A stretch of 64,000 bases of DNA from Propionibacteriaceae bacterium. GTDB taxonomy: Bacteria > Actinomycetota > Actinomycetes > Propionibacteriales > Propionibacteriaceae. The number at the start of each line of letters is the position of its first letter. The first letter of the stretch is position 1. The DNA is taken from the NCBI GenBank assembly GCA_031266665.1, contig JAISAO010000031.1, positions 1 to 64,000 on the forward strand. Direction: 5' to 3'. Positions 43,665 through 51,616 of this stretch are shown here, in pieces. The notes under the pieces were generated by a model that was not told the origin of the DNA, searched no databases, and saw only the letters and a list, made by a program, of their open reading frames with translations. Made by a program: the position numbers and the translations under genes.

Positions 43665-44318
43665 GTGACACCCGCCGCCCGCATCGCCTCGTGGTCCTAC
43701 GCCGAGCAGTTCATCCCCGAGTCCGAGGCCGCCCGCCAGGCCCGGGCCGCCGCCCAAGAACTGGGCCTCGTCCCCATCAGCCCCGGGGCCGCCCAGACGT
43801 TGACGCTCCTGGCCCGCTTGAGCCGGGCCAAAGTCGTGGTCGAGGTCGGCGCCGGCGTCGGCGTGGCCTCCTTCGCCCTACTCCGGGGGATGGACGCCAA
43901 TGGCACGCTGACCAGCATCGACTCCGAGAACGACCGCCTCCAGGTGGCCCGCGCCATCGCCAAGCGCAACAACCTCAAGGCCCAGCGCCAACGCCTCATC
44001 GCCGGGCGGCCGTTGGAGGTCCTGGGCAAGCTGACCGACGCGGCCTACGACCTGGTCCACCTCGACGTCGATCCGCTGGAGTCCGGCGAACACATCGAAC
44101 AGGCCCTGCGGGTGTTGCGCCCGGGCGGCCTCCTGACCCTCTACCACGCCCTGCTGGACGACCGCGTGGCCCAGCCGTCGAACCTGGACGACGACACCTT
44201 GATCGTGCGTGAGACTCTGGAGGCGGTGCGTGAGCTGCCCGGCCTGACCAGTCTGCTACTGCCGGTCGGGGACGGCCTGCTGGTGACGGTCAAAGACCCT
44301 CCGGCCGACCCGGCCTAG
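43665..44318 (+). CDS. O-methyltransferase family 3 protein
   Basis: GTG 43665 gives 217 residues; reading further upstream would run through repeat debris. IASWSYAEQFIPESEAARQARAA is the typical N-terminal helix of actinobacterial O-methyltransferases (Methyltransf_3). VVVEVGAGVGVASFALLRGM is the S-adenosylmethionine motif, LTSIDSENDR motif II, and YDLVHLDVDPLESGEHIEQA the later metal/substrate region (Asp-x-Asp in place of D-A-D-K). It is likely soluble. The substrate is unknown; proteins of this type are often encoded near sigE/anti-sigma genes in other actinomycetes, which I do not see here. Confidence 0.85.
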   Translation: MTPAARIASWSYAEQFIPESEAARQARAAAQELGLVPISPGAAQTLTLLARLSRAKVVVEVGAGVGVASFALLRGMDANGTLTSIDSENDRLQVARAIAKRNNLKAQRQRLIAGRPLEVLGKLTDAAYDLVHLDVDPLESGEHIEQALRVLRPGGLLTLYHALLDDRVAQPSNLDDDTLIVRETLEAVRELPGLTSLLLPVGDGLLVTVKDPPADPA

Positions 44319-44332
44319 CCGACCCCTGCCCA

Positions 44333-44375
44333 GATCCCGTATCGAGTTAATCGAGTCCCGGATCGAGTTAGACGA
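44333..44375. repeat. ATCGAGTTA direct repeats upstream of the glgC end
   Basis: GATCCCGTATCGAGTTAATC, then GAGTCCCGGATCGAGTTAGA, contains two direct copies of ATCGAGTTA 20 bases apart. GATCCCG and CCCGGATC suggest a decayed relative of the 41635 palindrome. It lies between the convergent O-methyltransferase and glgC genes. Confidence 0.4.
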
Positions 44376-44417
44376 CGCGGGCCGACTCGGACCTGTTCGC
44401 GAACCATCGGCGCGGTC

Positions 44418-45659
44418 TTAGATCGGCTCGGTCCTATCCGAGAAGACACGCCGGTTCTTCGGCACCACGGTGACGCCTTGGGCTGAGACATACAGCCCCC
44501 TGGCCTCGTCCTGGCCCCGGTCCTTGCCCACCTCGACGCCCGGCTCGATGACACTGTTCTTGTCGATGATGGCGCGGTAGATCATGGCCCGCCGGCCGAT
44601 GTCGACGCCGTCGAACAACATCGACTCCTCGACCCGGGCCCAACTGTGGACGCGCGTCCCAGGGCTCAGGACGCTGCGGTAGACGTCGCCGCCGGAGATG
44701 ATGCAGCCGTGGGAGACGATCGACTCCTCGGCCGACCCCCGGTTGACGAACTTCGCCCCCGGAAACTGAGCCTGCTGGGTCAAAATGGGCCAACGCCGGT
44801 TGTAGAGGTTGAACTCCGGGTCGATCGACACCAGGTCCATCTGGGCCAGGTGGTAGGCGTCGATGGTGCCGACGTCGCGCCAGTAGTTGCGGTCCTTGTC
44901 GGTCGCCCCGGGGACGATGTTGGCCGAGAAGTCGTAGACCTGGGCCTGGCCGTCGCCGACGTAATCCGGGATCATGTTCCCGCCCATGTCGTGTTGTGAC
45001 TGGGGGTCGGCGGCGTCGGCCGTCAAACGCTCGACGAACTCCTTGGTGGTGAAGATGTAGTTGCCCATGGAGGCGTAGGACTCGTCCGGCGAGTCGGGCA
45101 GCCCCGGCGGGTCGGCCGGCTTCTCCAGGAAACGGGCGATCCTCCCGTCGGCGTCGGCGTCGATGACGCCGAAGGCCGAGGCCTGCCAACGAGGCACCCG
45201 GATGCCGGCGATGGTGGCCGCCCGGCCGCAGTCGATGTGGACCTGGAGCATCTGGTCGATGTCCATCCGATAAATATTGTCCGCCCCGAAGACCACCACA
45301 TAATCGGGTTGCTCGTCGCGCACCAGGTTGAGCGACTGGTAGATGGCGTCGGCCGACCCCTGGTACCACATCTTGCCGGTGCGTTGTTGGGCCGGCACCG
45401 TCATGACATATTGTCCCAACAACGAGGGCATGCGCCAGGTCTGGGAGATGTGCCGGTCTAGGGAATGCGACTTGTACTGGGTCAAAACGGTGATCTTCCT
45501 GAAACCGGAGTTGACCAAGTTGGACATGACGAAGTCGATCAGCCGGTAGGTGCCGCCGAAAGGCACGGCGGGCTTGGCCCGGTCGGCCGTCAGCGGCATG
45601 AGGCGTTTACCCTCGCCGCCGGCCAAAACGATCGCCAGGATGTTGGGACGCGCAACCAT
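44418..45659 (-). CDS. glgC: glucose-1-phosphate adenylyltransferase
   Basis: A 413-residue nucleotidyltransferase. [23 protein letters not shown] at the N-terminus is the pyrophosphorylase motif; [32 protein letters not shown] and [13 protein letters not shown] are GlgC blocks, and IARFLEKP carries the glucose-1-phosphate-binding Lys. The C-terminus is a left-handed beta-helix (hexapeptide-like [19 protein letters not shown]). It makes ADP-glucose from ATP and glucose-1-phosphate, the committed step of glycogen synthesis. It is divergent from glgA, which uses its product. Confidence 0.97.
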   Translation of the reverse strand: MVARPNILAIVLAGGEGKRLMPLTADRAKPAVPFGGTYRLIDFVMSNLVNSGFRKITVLTQYKSHSLDRHISQTWRMPSLLGQYVMTVPAQQRTGKMWYQGSADAIYQSLNLVRDEQPDYVVVFGADNIYRMDIDQMLQVHIDCGRAATIAGIRVPRWQASAFGVIDADADGRIARFLEKPADPPGLPDSPDESYASMGNYIFTTKEFVERLTADAADPQSQHDMGGNMIPDYVGDGQAQVYDFSANIVPGATDKDRNYWRDVGTIDAYHLAQMDLVSIDPEFNLYNRRWPILTQQAQFPGAKFVNRGSAEESIVSHGCIISGGDVYRSVLSPGTRVHSWARVEESMLFDGVDIGRRAMIYRAIIDKNSVIEPGVEVGKDRGQDEARGLYVSAQGVTVVPKNRRVFSDRTEPI

Positions 45660-45912
45660 GCGTAAAACCTACGACCATTCCGGGGCTGGGGCAACGCCTG
45701 GCCGCCCCAGTCTCAAGATCAAGTCCGGTCCGGGCCTGTCCGACCGGGGGGCCGGCCCGGCGTCCGGCCCCCTTTCCCACCCCGTTCACCCCGCCCGAAC
45801 CCGATTTCGGCCCGCTCCGCCATCCTCCGCCCCGCTCCACACCGGCCGAACCCGGTTCCGCCCGCCCGGACCCGACTTCGGCCGGCCGACCAGCCCGGGA
45901 TACGATCCCGTC
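45660..45912. promoter_or_regulatory. divergent glgC-glgA control region with three direct repeats
   Basis: The region contains three degenerate 24-base units: CCGCCCGAACCCGATTTCGG at 45791, CCGGCCGAACCCGGTTCCGC at 45842 and CCGCCCGGACCCGACTTCGG at 45862. The last two are phased 20 bases apart, about two helical turns. They could bind a regulator of glycogen genes, or simply be a local duplication. Convincing -10/-35 elements were not seen. Confidence 0.45.
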
Positions 45913-47106
45913 ATGGCTCTGCGCGTCTCCATTTTGACCCGGGAATACCCACCTCTGATCTACGGCGGCGCCGGCGTCCATGTGGGCCAGCTAGTCGCAC
46001 AGCTCCGGCCGATCACGGCGGCGGTCGACGTCCAATGTCTGGGTGAGCCGCGCCCGGGGGCCACGGCCCACCTTGAGGACTTCCCCCCCGGCGCCAACCC
46101 CGCCTTCCGCGTCCTGGGGGCCGACGTGGCCATGGCCGCGGCCGTGCCCCCGGTCGACGTCATCCACTCCCACACCTGGTACGCCAATCTGGCCGGGCAC
46201 CTGGCCGGCCTCTACCGCCACCTGCCCCACATCGTCACCGCCCATTCGCTGGAGCCCCTGAGGCCGTGGAAGCGCGAACAGTTGGGCGGCGGCTACGAGT
46301 TGTCGCTGTGGGCCGAGCGGACCGCTTTCGCCGGCGCGGCGGCGGTCATCGCGGTCTCGGCCGGGATGCGCCGCGACATCCTTCAGACCTACCCCGGCCT
46401 CGACCCCGAACAGGTCCAGGTGGTCCACAACGGCGTCGACACGACCGAGTTCCAGCCCGACCCGGACAACTCCCAGCTCTTGGCCTGGGGCCTCGACCCG
46501 GACCGGCCGCTGGTCGTCTTCGTCGGCCGGATCACCCGCCAGAAGGGCCTGGTCCACCTGGTCCGGGCGGCCGAGCAGTTCGACCGGGAGACCCAACTCC
46601 TGCTCCTGGCCGGCGCCCCCGACACCCCTGAGATCGGCGCCCAGTTCGCCGCCGCCTTCGACCATCTCAAAACTGCCGGCCGGACGGTCGTCTGGGTGCC
46701 GGAGATGGTCCCCCGCCGCCTGGTCCGCCAAGCCTTGACCCAGGCCACGGTCTTCGCCTGCCCCTCCGTCTACGAGCCCCTGGGCATCGTCAACCTGGAG
46801 GCCATGGCCTGCGCCACCGCCGTGGTGGCCTCGGCCGTCGGCGGCATCCCCGAGGTGGTGGTGGACCAGACCACGGGGCTGCTGGTCCCCTACGACCCCG
46901 CCCGGGCCGACGACCCGGACCAGGTCCAAGCCTTCGAGACCGGTTTGGCCGAGGCCGTCAACACCTTGACCCGCCAGCCGGAACGGGCCCAGGCCATGGG
47001 CCAGGCCGGCCGTCAGCGCTGCATCGACCATTTCGACTGGGCGGCCATCGCCCGCCAGACCGTCGCCGTCTATCAACAAGCCATCGAAACTTTCCAGTCG
47101 CGCTAG
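45913..47106 (+). CDS. glgA: glycogen synthase, GT4 type
   Basis: A 397-residue GT-B enzyme from ATG 45913. VSILTREYPPLIYGGAGVHV is the N-terminal donor/acceptor loop, VIHSHTWYANLAGHLAG and VTAHSLEPLRPWKREQLGGGY follow, and VFVGRITRQKGLVHLV opens the C-terminal Rossmann domain. CPSVYEPLGIVNLEAMAC contains the E-x7-E catalytic region. This shorter (about 390-residue) GT4 form is the actinobacterial GlgA/GlgM group, which uses ADP-glucose (or makes maltose-1-phosphate). The divergent glgC supports ADP-glucose use. Confidence 0.93.
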   Translation: MALRVSILTREYPPLIYGGAGVHVGQLVAQLRPITAAVDVQCLGEPRPGATAHLEDFPPGANPAFRVLGADVAMAAAVPPVDVIHSHTWYANLAGHLAGLYRHLPHIVTAHSLEPLRPWKREQLGGGYELSLWAERTAFAGAAAVIAVSAGMRRDILQTYPGLDPEQVQVVHNGVDTTEFQPDPDNSQLLAWGLDPDRPLVVFVGRITRQKGLVHLVRAAEQFDRETQLLLLAGAPDTPEIGAQFAAAFDHLKTAGRTVVWVPEMVPRRLVRQALTQATVFACPSVYEPLGIVNLEAMACATAVVASAVGGIPEVVVDQTTGLLVPYDPARADDPDQVQAFETGLAEAVNTLTRQPERAQAMGQAGRQRCIDHFDWAAIARQTVAVYQQAIETFQSR

Positions 47107-47276
47107 CCACGGCTGGCCGGGCGGGAGCCGCCGGGGCGGGGCGGAGACGGCCGACGACACCGCCGGGGAGGGCGTCAGAAGCCTCCCCAGGCGGTATCAG
47201 TGGTTGGACGGGGAGATGGGGCGGCGCCGTCGCCGGGCTGGGGTCTCGGCGGGCTGGGGCCGCGGCGGATAGAGTC

Positions 47277-47450
47277 TCAGCCGGGGGCGACGACCTCTTT
47301 GAGGGCGTCGTAGAGGCCGGTGGCCTCGGCCTGGTTCATCTCGACCACCAAACGGCCGCCGCCGTCAACGGGCAGACGGAGCAGGATGCCGCGACCCTCC
47401 TTCGTCACCTCAATCGGTCCGTCACCGGTTCGGGGCTTCATCGCTGCCAT
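47277..47450 (-). CDS. DUF3117 protein, 57 residues
   Basis: A short gene from ATG 47450 to TGA (complement of 47277-47279). It encodes MAAMKPRTGDGPIEVTKEG, followed by RGILLRLPVDGGGRLVVEMN and a short acidic helix. The MAAMKPRTGDGP-EVTKEGRG start is nearly invariant in DUF3117, a family restricted to Actinobacteria, so it supports the taxonomic guess. Function is unknown. The protein is soluble and probably folds as a small beta-sheet domain. It stands alone, downstream of glgA in the opposite direction. Confidence 0.95.
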   Translation of the reverse strand: MAAMKPRTGDGPIEVTKEGRGILLRLPVDGGGRLVVEMNQAEATGLYDALKEVVAPG

Positions 47451-47668
47451 GGCTCGCCTTCACCTCAATACTTGTCGGGCACTTGAACGGCACCCATTAT
47501 TCCAGTCGGAGGCCCGCTTGACCAAGGCGCGTGCCGCAATCGTTTGGTCATTCGCTCCTAAGAGGGGGTCTCGACGGGGGGATCTCAGCCTCGGCGGGCC
47601 GCTCAATCCGCAGACGCCGGAGTCGGATCGGACCCGCCGGCCGGGCCGTCCCACTGACGGGCGGGCTG

Positions 47669-47723
47669 AGCCCTGATCCACCGCTGCTCGACCACCGAGC
47701 GACCCCATCGCTGGATCAGGGCT
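47669..47723. repeat. family A palindrome at the end of the DivIVA-domain gene
   Basis: Arms AGCCCTGATCCACCGCT (47669-47685) and ATCGCTGGATCAGGGCT (47707-47723) pair at 15 of 17 positions; the innermost 12 bases are perfect. The loop TGCTCGACCACCGAGCG has its own CTCG/CGAG pairing. The stop codon of the minus-strand gene (47716-47718) lies in the right arm. This is the best-preserved family member and can serve as the reference copy. Confidence 0.8.
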
Positions 47724-48216
47724 GAACTGCGGGATCGGCCGCGACGACGGCCGACAGCGGCGTCCGGTCGTCAGCCTCGGCCGACTCCCCAGACTCGTCG
47801 TCGGCCCCGCCAACCTGGGCGGCCGGCCCGGAGCCGGGAACCACTGGGGCAAGGTCCGTCGAGCCGGCGGCCACGGACCCGGAGACCGTCAAACCAGCAG
47901 CCGTCGAAGCGGGGGCTGTTGAAGCGGGGACCGTGGGGTCGGGGGTCGCCGGGTCGGCGCCGGTCTGGCCCTCCCACTGCTCCAGCCGGGCCTTGACCCG
48001 GTCCATGAACTCGTCCACCTGGTCCATGGCGTACCCCCGGGGCACGACCGCGAAGCCGAGGTTGTCGATGTCCTGGGCGGCCAAGGGGCCCTCGGGCCAT
48101 TGGGGCTGGGGCCGGTCGGAGGCGGCGGGGCCGAATTGGCCCAGCCGGCCGGAGGCGGCCATGGCCGCGATACCGATCACAACCACGGCCACAGCGGCGA
48201 TGAACCATTCCATCAT
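47716..48216 (-). CDS. DivIVA-domain membrane-anchored protein
   Basis: A 166-residue protein from ATG 48216, overlapping the stop of the LOG-family gene (ATGA). Residues 3-21 are one membrane helix (WFIAAVAVVVIGIAAMA). Residues about 48-80 carry GFAVVPRGYAMDQVDEFMDRVK, the short DivIVA-domain motif (F-x-x-x-x-x-GY-x-x-x-V-x-x-F). The rest is Ala/Pro/Thr/Ser-rich with tandem STAPAST and VPG units and an acidic patch. Proteins of this kind in actinomycetes are thought to act at the cell pole or septum (family knowledge; role here inferred). The last residues are encoded by the family A repeat. Confidence 0.85.
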   Translation of the reverse strand: MMEWFIAAVAVVVIGIAAMAASGRLGQFGPAASDRPQPQWPEGPLAAQDIDNLGFAVVPRGYAMDQVDEFMDRVKARLEQWEGQTGADPATPDPTVPASTAPASTAAGLTVSGSVAAGSTDLAPVVPGSGPAAQVGGADDESGESAEADDRTPLSAVVAADPAVQP

Positions 48217-48977
48217 CTGTCCTTCGCATTGTCGGGGTGGGTCAGGGGGCCGAGGGCGGCCACAACCTCGTCCACGGCGTCGACCACGATCAGCCGCTCC
48301 AGGTCGGCCGGGACGATGTAGCCGTGGGACAGCACCGTCTGGCGCATCCACTCGATCAGCCCGGCCCAGTAGGACCGGCCGACCAAGACAATGGGGAAGC
48401 CCTTGATCTTGCCGGTCTGACGCAGGCAGAGGGCCTCGAACAGCTCGTCGAAGGTGCCCCAGCCGCCGGGTAGGACGACGAAGCCCTGGGCGTACTTCAA
48501 GAACATCGTCTTGCGGACGAAGAAGTAACGGAAATTGATGCCCAAGGTGACGTATTCGTTGATCGATTGCTCGAAGGGCAGGTCGATGCCCAGGCCGACC
48601 GACTGTCCGCCGGCGTCGCGCGCCCCCTGGTTGGCCGCCGTCATGGCTCCCGGGCCGCCGCCGGTGATGACGGCGTAGCCGGCCTCGGCCAGACGCCGCC
48701 CCAGTTGCCGGGCCAGGGCGTACTCCGGGGCCTCGGCCGGCGTCCGGGCCGAGCCGAAGACGCTGACGGCCGGCCCCAGTCCGGCCAGGGTCTCGAAGCC
48801 GAGGACGAACTCCGATTGGATGCGCATCACCCGCCAGGGGTCCTCCTGCAGCCAGTCGGGGTCCGGCGGGCGGGACAGCAGTTGTTCGTCGAAGGTGGCC
48901 AGGTCGGCCTCCGTGGTGCGCCGGATGACGGCCCCTTGGGCTCGGGTGCGGTACCTGGCGTCGGTCACGAAAGTCAA
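48213..48977 (-). CDS. LOG family (TIGR00730) protein
   Basis: About 254 residues if TTG 48977 is used, which has AGGTG at a suitable distance; GTG 48968 is the alternative. VSVFGSARTPAEAPEYAL, VITGGGPGAMTAANQGARDAG, FFVRKTMFLKYAQGFVVLPGG and GWGTFDELFE are the conserved LOG blocks; PGGxGTxxE holds the catalytic Arg/Glu environment of cytokinin riboside 5'-monophosphate phosphoribohydrolases. In actinomycetes this paralogue is often encoded next to dapE, as it is here. The physiological substrate in bacteria is uncertain. Confidence 0.9.
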   Translation of the reverse strand: MTFVTDARYRTRAQGAVIRRTTEADLATFDEQLLSRPPDPDWLQEDPWRVMRIQSEFVLGFETLAGLGPAVSVFGSARTPAEAPEYALARQLGRRLAEAGYAVITGGGPGAMTAANQGARDAGGQSVGLGIDLPFEQSINEYVTLGINFRYFFVRKTMFLKYAQGFVVLPGGWGTFDELFEALCLRQTGKIKGFPIVLVGRSYWAGLIEWMRQTVLSHGYIVPADLERLIVVDAVDEVVAALGPLTHPDNAKDR

Positions 48978-49036
48978 GACTAGAGCACCTGGGCTATCAG
49001 ATCCCCAGCCAATGGGCCTCAGGCCAGCCAATGTGG

Positions 49037-49131
49037 ATCAGCTACCCGCGACCGGTCGGCCGCCCGTGGGGCGGGGAACACTACCCCACGGGCTGTCGGC
49101 CCGACTGTGATCGGGCGTTCGTTCCCCATCA
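49037..49131. repeat. family D hairpin repeat, copy 1
   Basis: The copy starts ATCAGCTACCCGCGACCGGT and contains a perfect stem GCCCGTGGGG / CCCCACGGGC around a 12-base loop (GCCCGTGGGG begins at about 49062). It continues TGTCGGCCCGACTG to GTTCCCCATC. It fills the space between dapE (stop at 49136) and the start of the LOG gene, so it could be a terminator for dapE. The second copy is at 52835-52927. Confidence 0.75.
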
Positions 49132-49135
49132 AGGC

Positions 49136-50206
49136 TCAGGCCAGCCAGTCGGCCAGCACCCGGCGGCAGACCACCAGGTCGTCCAGCGGGCAGCGCTCGT
49201 CCGGGCGGTGGGCCAGTTCGGGGTCGCCCGGGCCGAAATTGACCGCCGGCAGGCCCAGGGCGGCGAAGCGGGCCACATCGGTCCAGCCCAGCTTGGGGGC
49301 GGGCTCGGCCCCGCTGGCGGCCACTAGTTCGGCCGCCAGGGGTTGGTCCAGGCCGGGCGGGGCGGGCTCGGCGGCGTCCAACACGACCAGTTCATAGCCG
49401 CCGAACAGGGCCTCCAGCACGTCCGTCGCCTGCGCCACGGTCTTGTCGGGGGCGAAACGGTAGTTGACCACTAGCTCGGCCTGGTCGGGGACGATGTTAT
49501 TCGTCTTGCCGCCGGCCACGCGGACGGCGTTCAGCCCCTCCCGGTACTCCAGCCCGTCGACGCTGATGCGGGGCGGCTGGAAGGTCTGCAAGATGACCAA
49601 CGCCCGGGCCAGGTCGTGGATGGCATTGTGGCCCAGCCAACTCCGGGCGGTGTGGGCGGCCGCTCCGGCGGTCCGCAGGGCGACCCGCAAGGTGCCCTGG
49701 CAGCCGGCCTCGATCCGGGCGGCAGTCGGCTCCAACAAAACCGCCATGTCCCCCAGCAGGGCCGTCGGGTCGGCTCGGGCCAGCCGGCCTAGGCCATTGC
49801 GGGAGGCCTCGACCTCCTCCTGGTCGTAGAACAGCCAGGTCAGATCGAACCGGGGCTCGGCCAAACTGGCGGCCAGGGACAGTTGCACCGCCAGGCCGCC
49901 CTTCATATCCACGCTCCCCCGCCCCCACAAAGTGGGCCGCCCGCCCTCGTCCGTCCAACGCGAGGGCAGGTTGTCGGCCACCGGCACGGTGTCGAGGTGG
50001 CCGGCCAAGACCACCCGCTGGCCCCGCCCCAGCTCGGTCCGCGCCATCACCGTGTCGCCCAACCGGGAGACGACCAGATGGGGCGCCTCGGCCAAGGCGG
50101 CCTCAACCGCGTCGGCCAACCCGGCCTCGTGCCCAGAGACCGACTCGACATCCACCAAGGCCTGGAACAAGTCGTCCAGCCCGGCCGCCAGCTCCAACTT
50201 CACCAC
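49136..50206 (-). CDS. dapE: succinyl-diaminopimelate desuccinylase
   Basis: A 356-residue M20-family metallopeptidase from GTG 50206. VVLAGHLDTVPVADN has the first His-x-Asp zinc ligands; LWGRGSVDMKGGLAVQL carries the bridging Asp, FYDQEEVEASRNGL the catalytic Glu-Glu, and the C-terminal LPAVNFGPGDPELAHRPDE the last His. The GRGSVDMKGGLA block and gene neighbourhood point to DapE of the lysine/meso-diaminopimelate pathway, consistent with the DAP-type wall that the L,D-transpeptidases require. Other M20 amidohydrolases are less likely. Confidence 0.92.
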   Translation of the reverse strand: MVKLELAAGLDDLFQALVDVESVSGHEAGLADAVEAALAEAPHLVVSRLGDTVMARTELGRGQRVVLAGHLDTVPVADNLPSRWTDEGGRPTLWGRGSVDMKGGLAVQLSLAASLAEPRFDLTWLFYDQEEVEASRNGLGRLARADPTALLGDMAVLLEPTAARIEAGCQGTLRVALRTAGAAAHTARSWLGHNAIHDLARALVILQTFQPPRISVDGLEYREGLNAVRVAGGKTNNIVPDQAELVVNYRFAPDKTVAQATDVLEALFGGYELVVLDAAEPAPPGLDQPLAAELVAASGAEPAPKLGWTDVARFAALGLPAVNFGPGDPELAHRPDERCPLDDLVVCRRVLADWLA

Positions 50207-50311
50207 GCCCTCACCCTAACCGCTCGACCACCTTCGGCCCACCGCCCCCGACCGGGCCAAGGGCGGCGCCTGGCCGCCCCGCCTGGGACAGCCGGGATAC
50301 AGTGGCCGCTC

Positions 50312-51382
50312 GTGACGTTGGACCCGCGCGATCCGGCCATGGGCGCGCAGCTGGTGGCGGCCCGGGCCGCGGGCCGGCTGCCCACCCCGGGACTACCGCC
50401 TCAGACCGAGGCTCGGGCCGTCTGGGTCGGCTGCGGCGAGAGCTACGCCGTCTGGCGGCTGGAGGCCGGCGGCGTCAGTCTGTCAGCCCGGTTGCCCTTC
50501 CGCCCCCCGGAGCAGATGCCACGGCCCATGGCGGCGGAGTTCGCCGCCCTGCGGCTGGTGCCCGAGAAGGTGGGGACGCGCGGCCTGGCGCTGGCGGACG
50601 ACGACCACAACCCCTTCGGCCAGCGCTATCTGCTGACCACCTGGACGCCGGGTCGGGTCAAACCGGTGGAGCGCTGGGGCGCGACCGACTTCGAGCGTCT
50701 GGCCGTCCAACTGGCCCGCCTGCACGCCCTCCGCCGCCCCCAGGCCGGCTTGGTGGACCAACCGATCACGCCGGACCGGGTAAACCAACCGACCGTGATC
50801 GCGCCGAACCCAGTGAACCAACCGGTCCCGGCCGCGCCGGACCTAGTGGCCGACTTCGACGCCAGCCTGGCCTGGTGGCGGGACCACCATCCGGCCGCCC
50901 TGGCCCAGCCGGAATGGTCCCGCCTGGCCCAGCTGACGCGGCGCTTCGTCGCCGCCCGGGCCGAGGCCGGGGGACGGCCGCGCCAGTTCAGTTTGATCCA
51001 TGGCGACCTGGAGGCCACCAATGTCGTCTTCGCGGCCGATGACTGGCCCCGCCTGATCGACTGGGAGTGGGCCGAGTACGGCGATCCGGCCCGTGACCTG
51101 GCCTACGTCGGCGGCCGGGCCGCCGCCGGCCCCTGGTACGTGCCCATGGACCAGACTCAGATTGTGGCTTTCGTCACCAGCTACGTCCGGGCCGCCGCCG
51201 CCCGGGGCGTCGACCACGACTTGGACCGCCTGCTGGCCCGCCGCGACGCCTGGGAGGCTTATAACCATTTCTTCTGCGGCCTGCACCGCGACCAGCGCCA
51301 GGCCGCCCAGCCCCAGACCTACCCCGAGGCCGACCTGCGCGCCCTGCGCCAAGGACTGGCCCGGCTGGTGGCCGGAGCCTGA
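50312..51382 (+). CDS. APH/choline-kinase-family phosphotransferase
   Basis: GTG 50312 gives 356 residues. The C-lobe has FSLIHGDLEATNVVF (Brenner motif, catalytic Asp in HGD) and LIDWEWAEYGDPARDLAYV (metal-binding Asp). The N-lobe is divergent: AVWVGCGESYAVWRLEAGG resembles the nucleotide loop. An insert around 145-175 repeats VNQP-type units (VDQPITPDRVNQPT and on). The target small molecule is unknown; antibiotic resistance should not be assumed. After the TGA stop the same frame continues for 23 codons (HPEADPQIILRLMTEDDD) to TAG 51449-51451. Confidence 0.85.
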   Translation: MTLDPRDPAMGAQLVAARAAGRLPTPGLPPQTEARAVWVGCGESYAVWRLEAGGVSLSARLPFRPPEQMPRPMAAEFAALRLVPEKVGTRGLALADDDHNPFGQRYLLTTWTPGRVKPVERWGATDFERLAVQLARLHALRRPQAGLVDQPITPDRVNQPTVIAPNPVNQPVPAAPDLVADFDASLAWWRDHHPAALAQPEWSRLAQLTRRFVAARAEAGGRPRQFSLIHGDLEATNVVFAADDWPRLIDWEWAEYGDPARDLAYVGGRAAAGPWYVPMDQTQIVAFVTSYVRAAAARGVDHDLDRLLARRDAWEAYNHFFCGLHRDQRQAAQPQTYPEADLRALRQGLARLVAGA

Positions 51383-51616
51383 CCCGCCGGACGCCACCCC
51401 GAGGCCGACCCCCAGATCATCCTCCGGCTGATGACCGAGGACGACGACTAGAGTCACCCCGTCTGACCACGGCACCGGCCAACCGGTCCGGCCGCCCAAC
51501 TGGTGGCCGACGTTCATCCGGTCCGCCTCGACCGCCCCACGCCCAACTTCGGAAATCTGGGACGGGGAAGGCCTTCGACGGTCGGTGGCCGCGAGCCGGT
51601 AAAGGGCGGGGCGCCC

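Noticed and set aside
50312-51382. Calling the APH-fold protein an aminoglycoside resistance gene
   Set aside because: Only the generic kinase motifs are present; the family covers many small-molecule kinases and the context is housekeeping.
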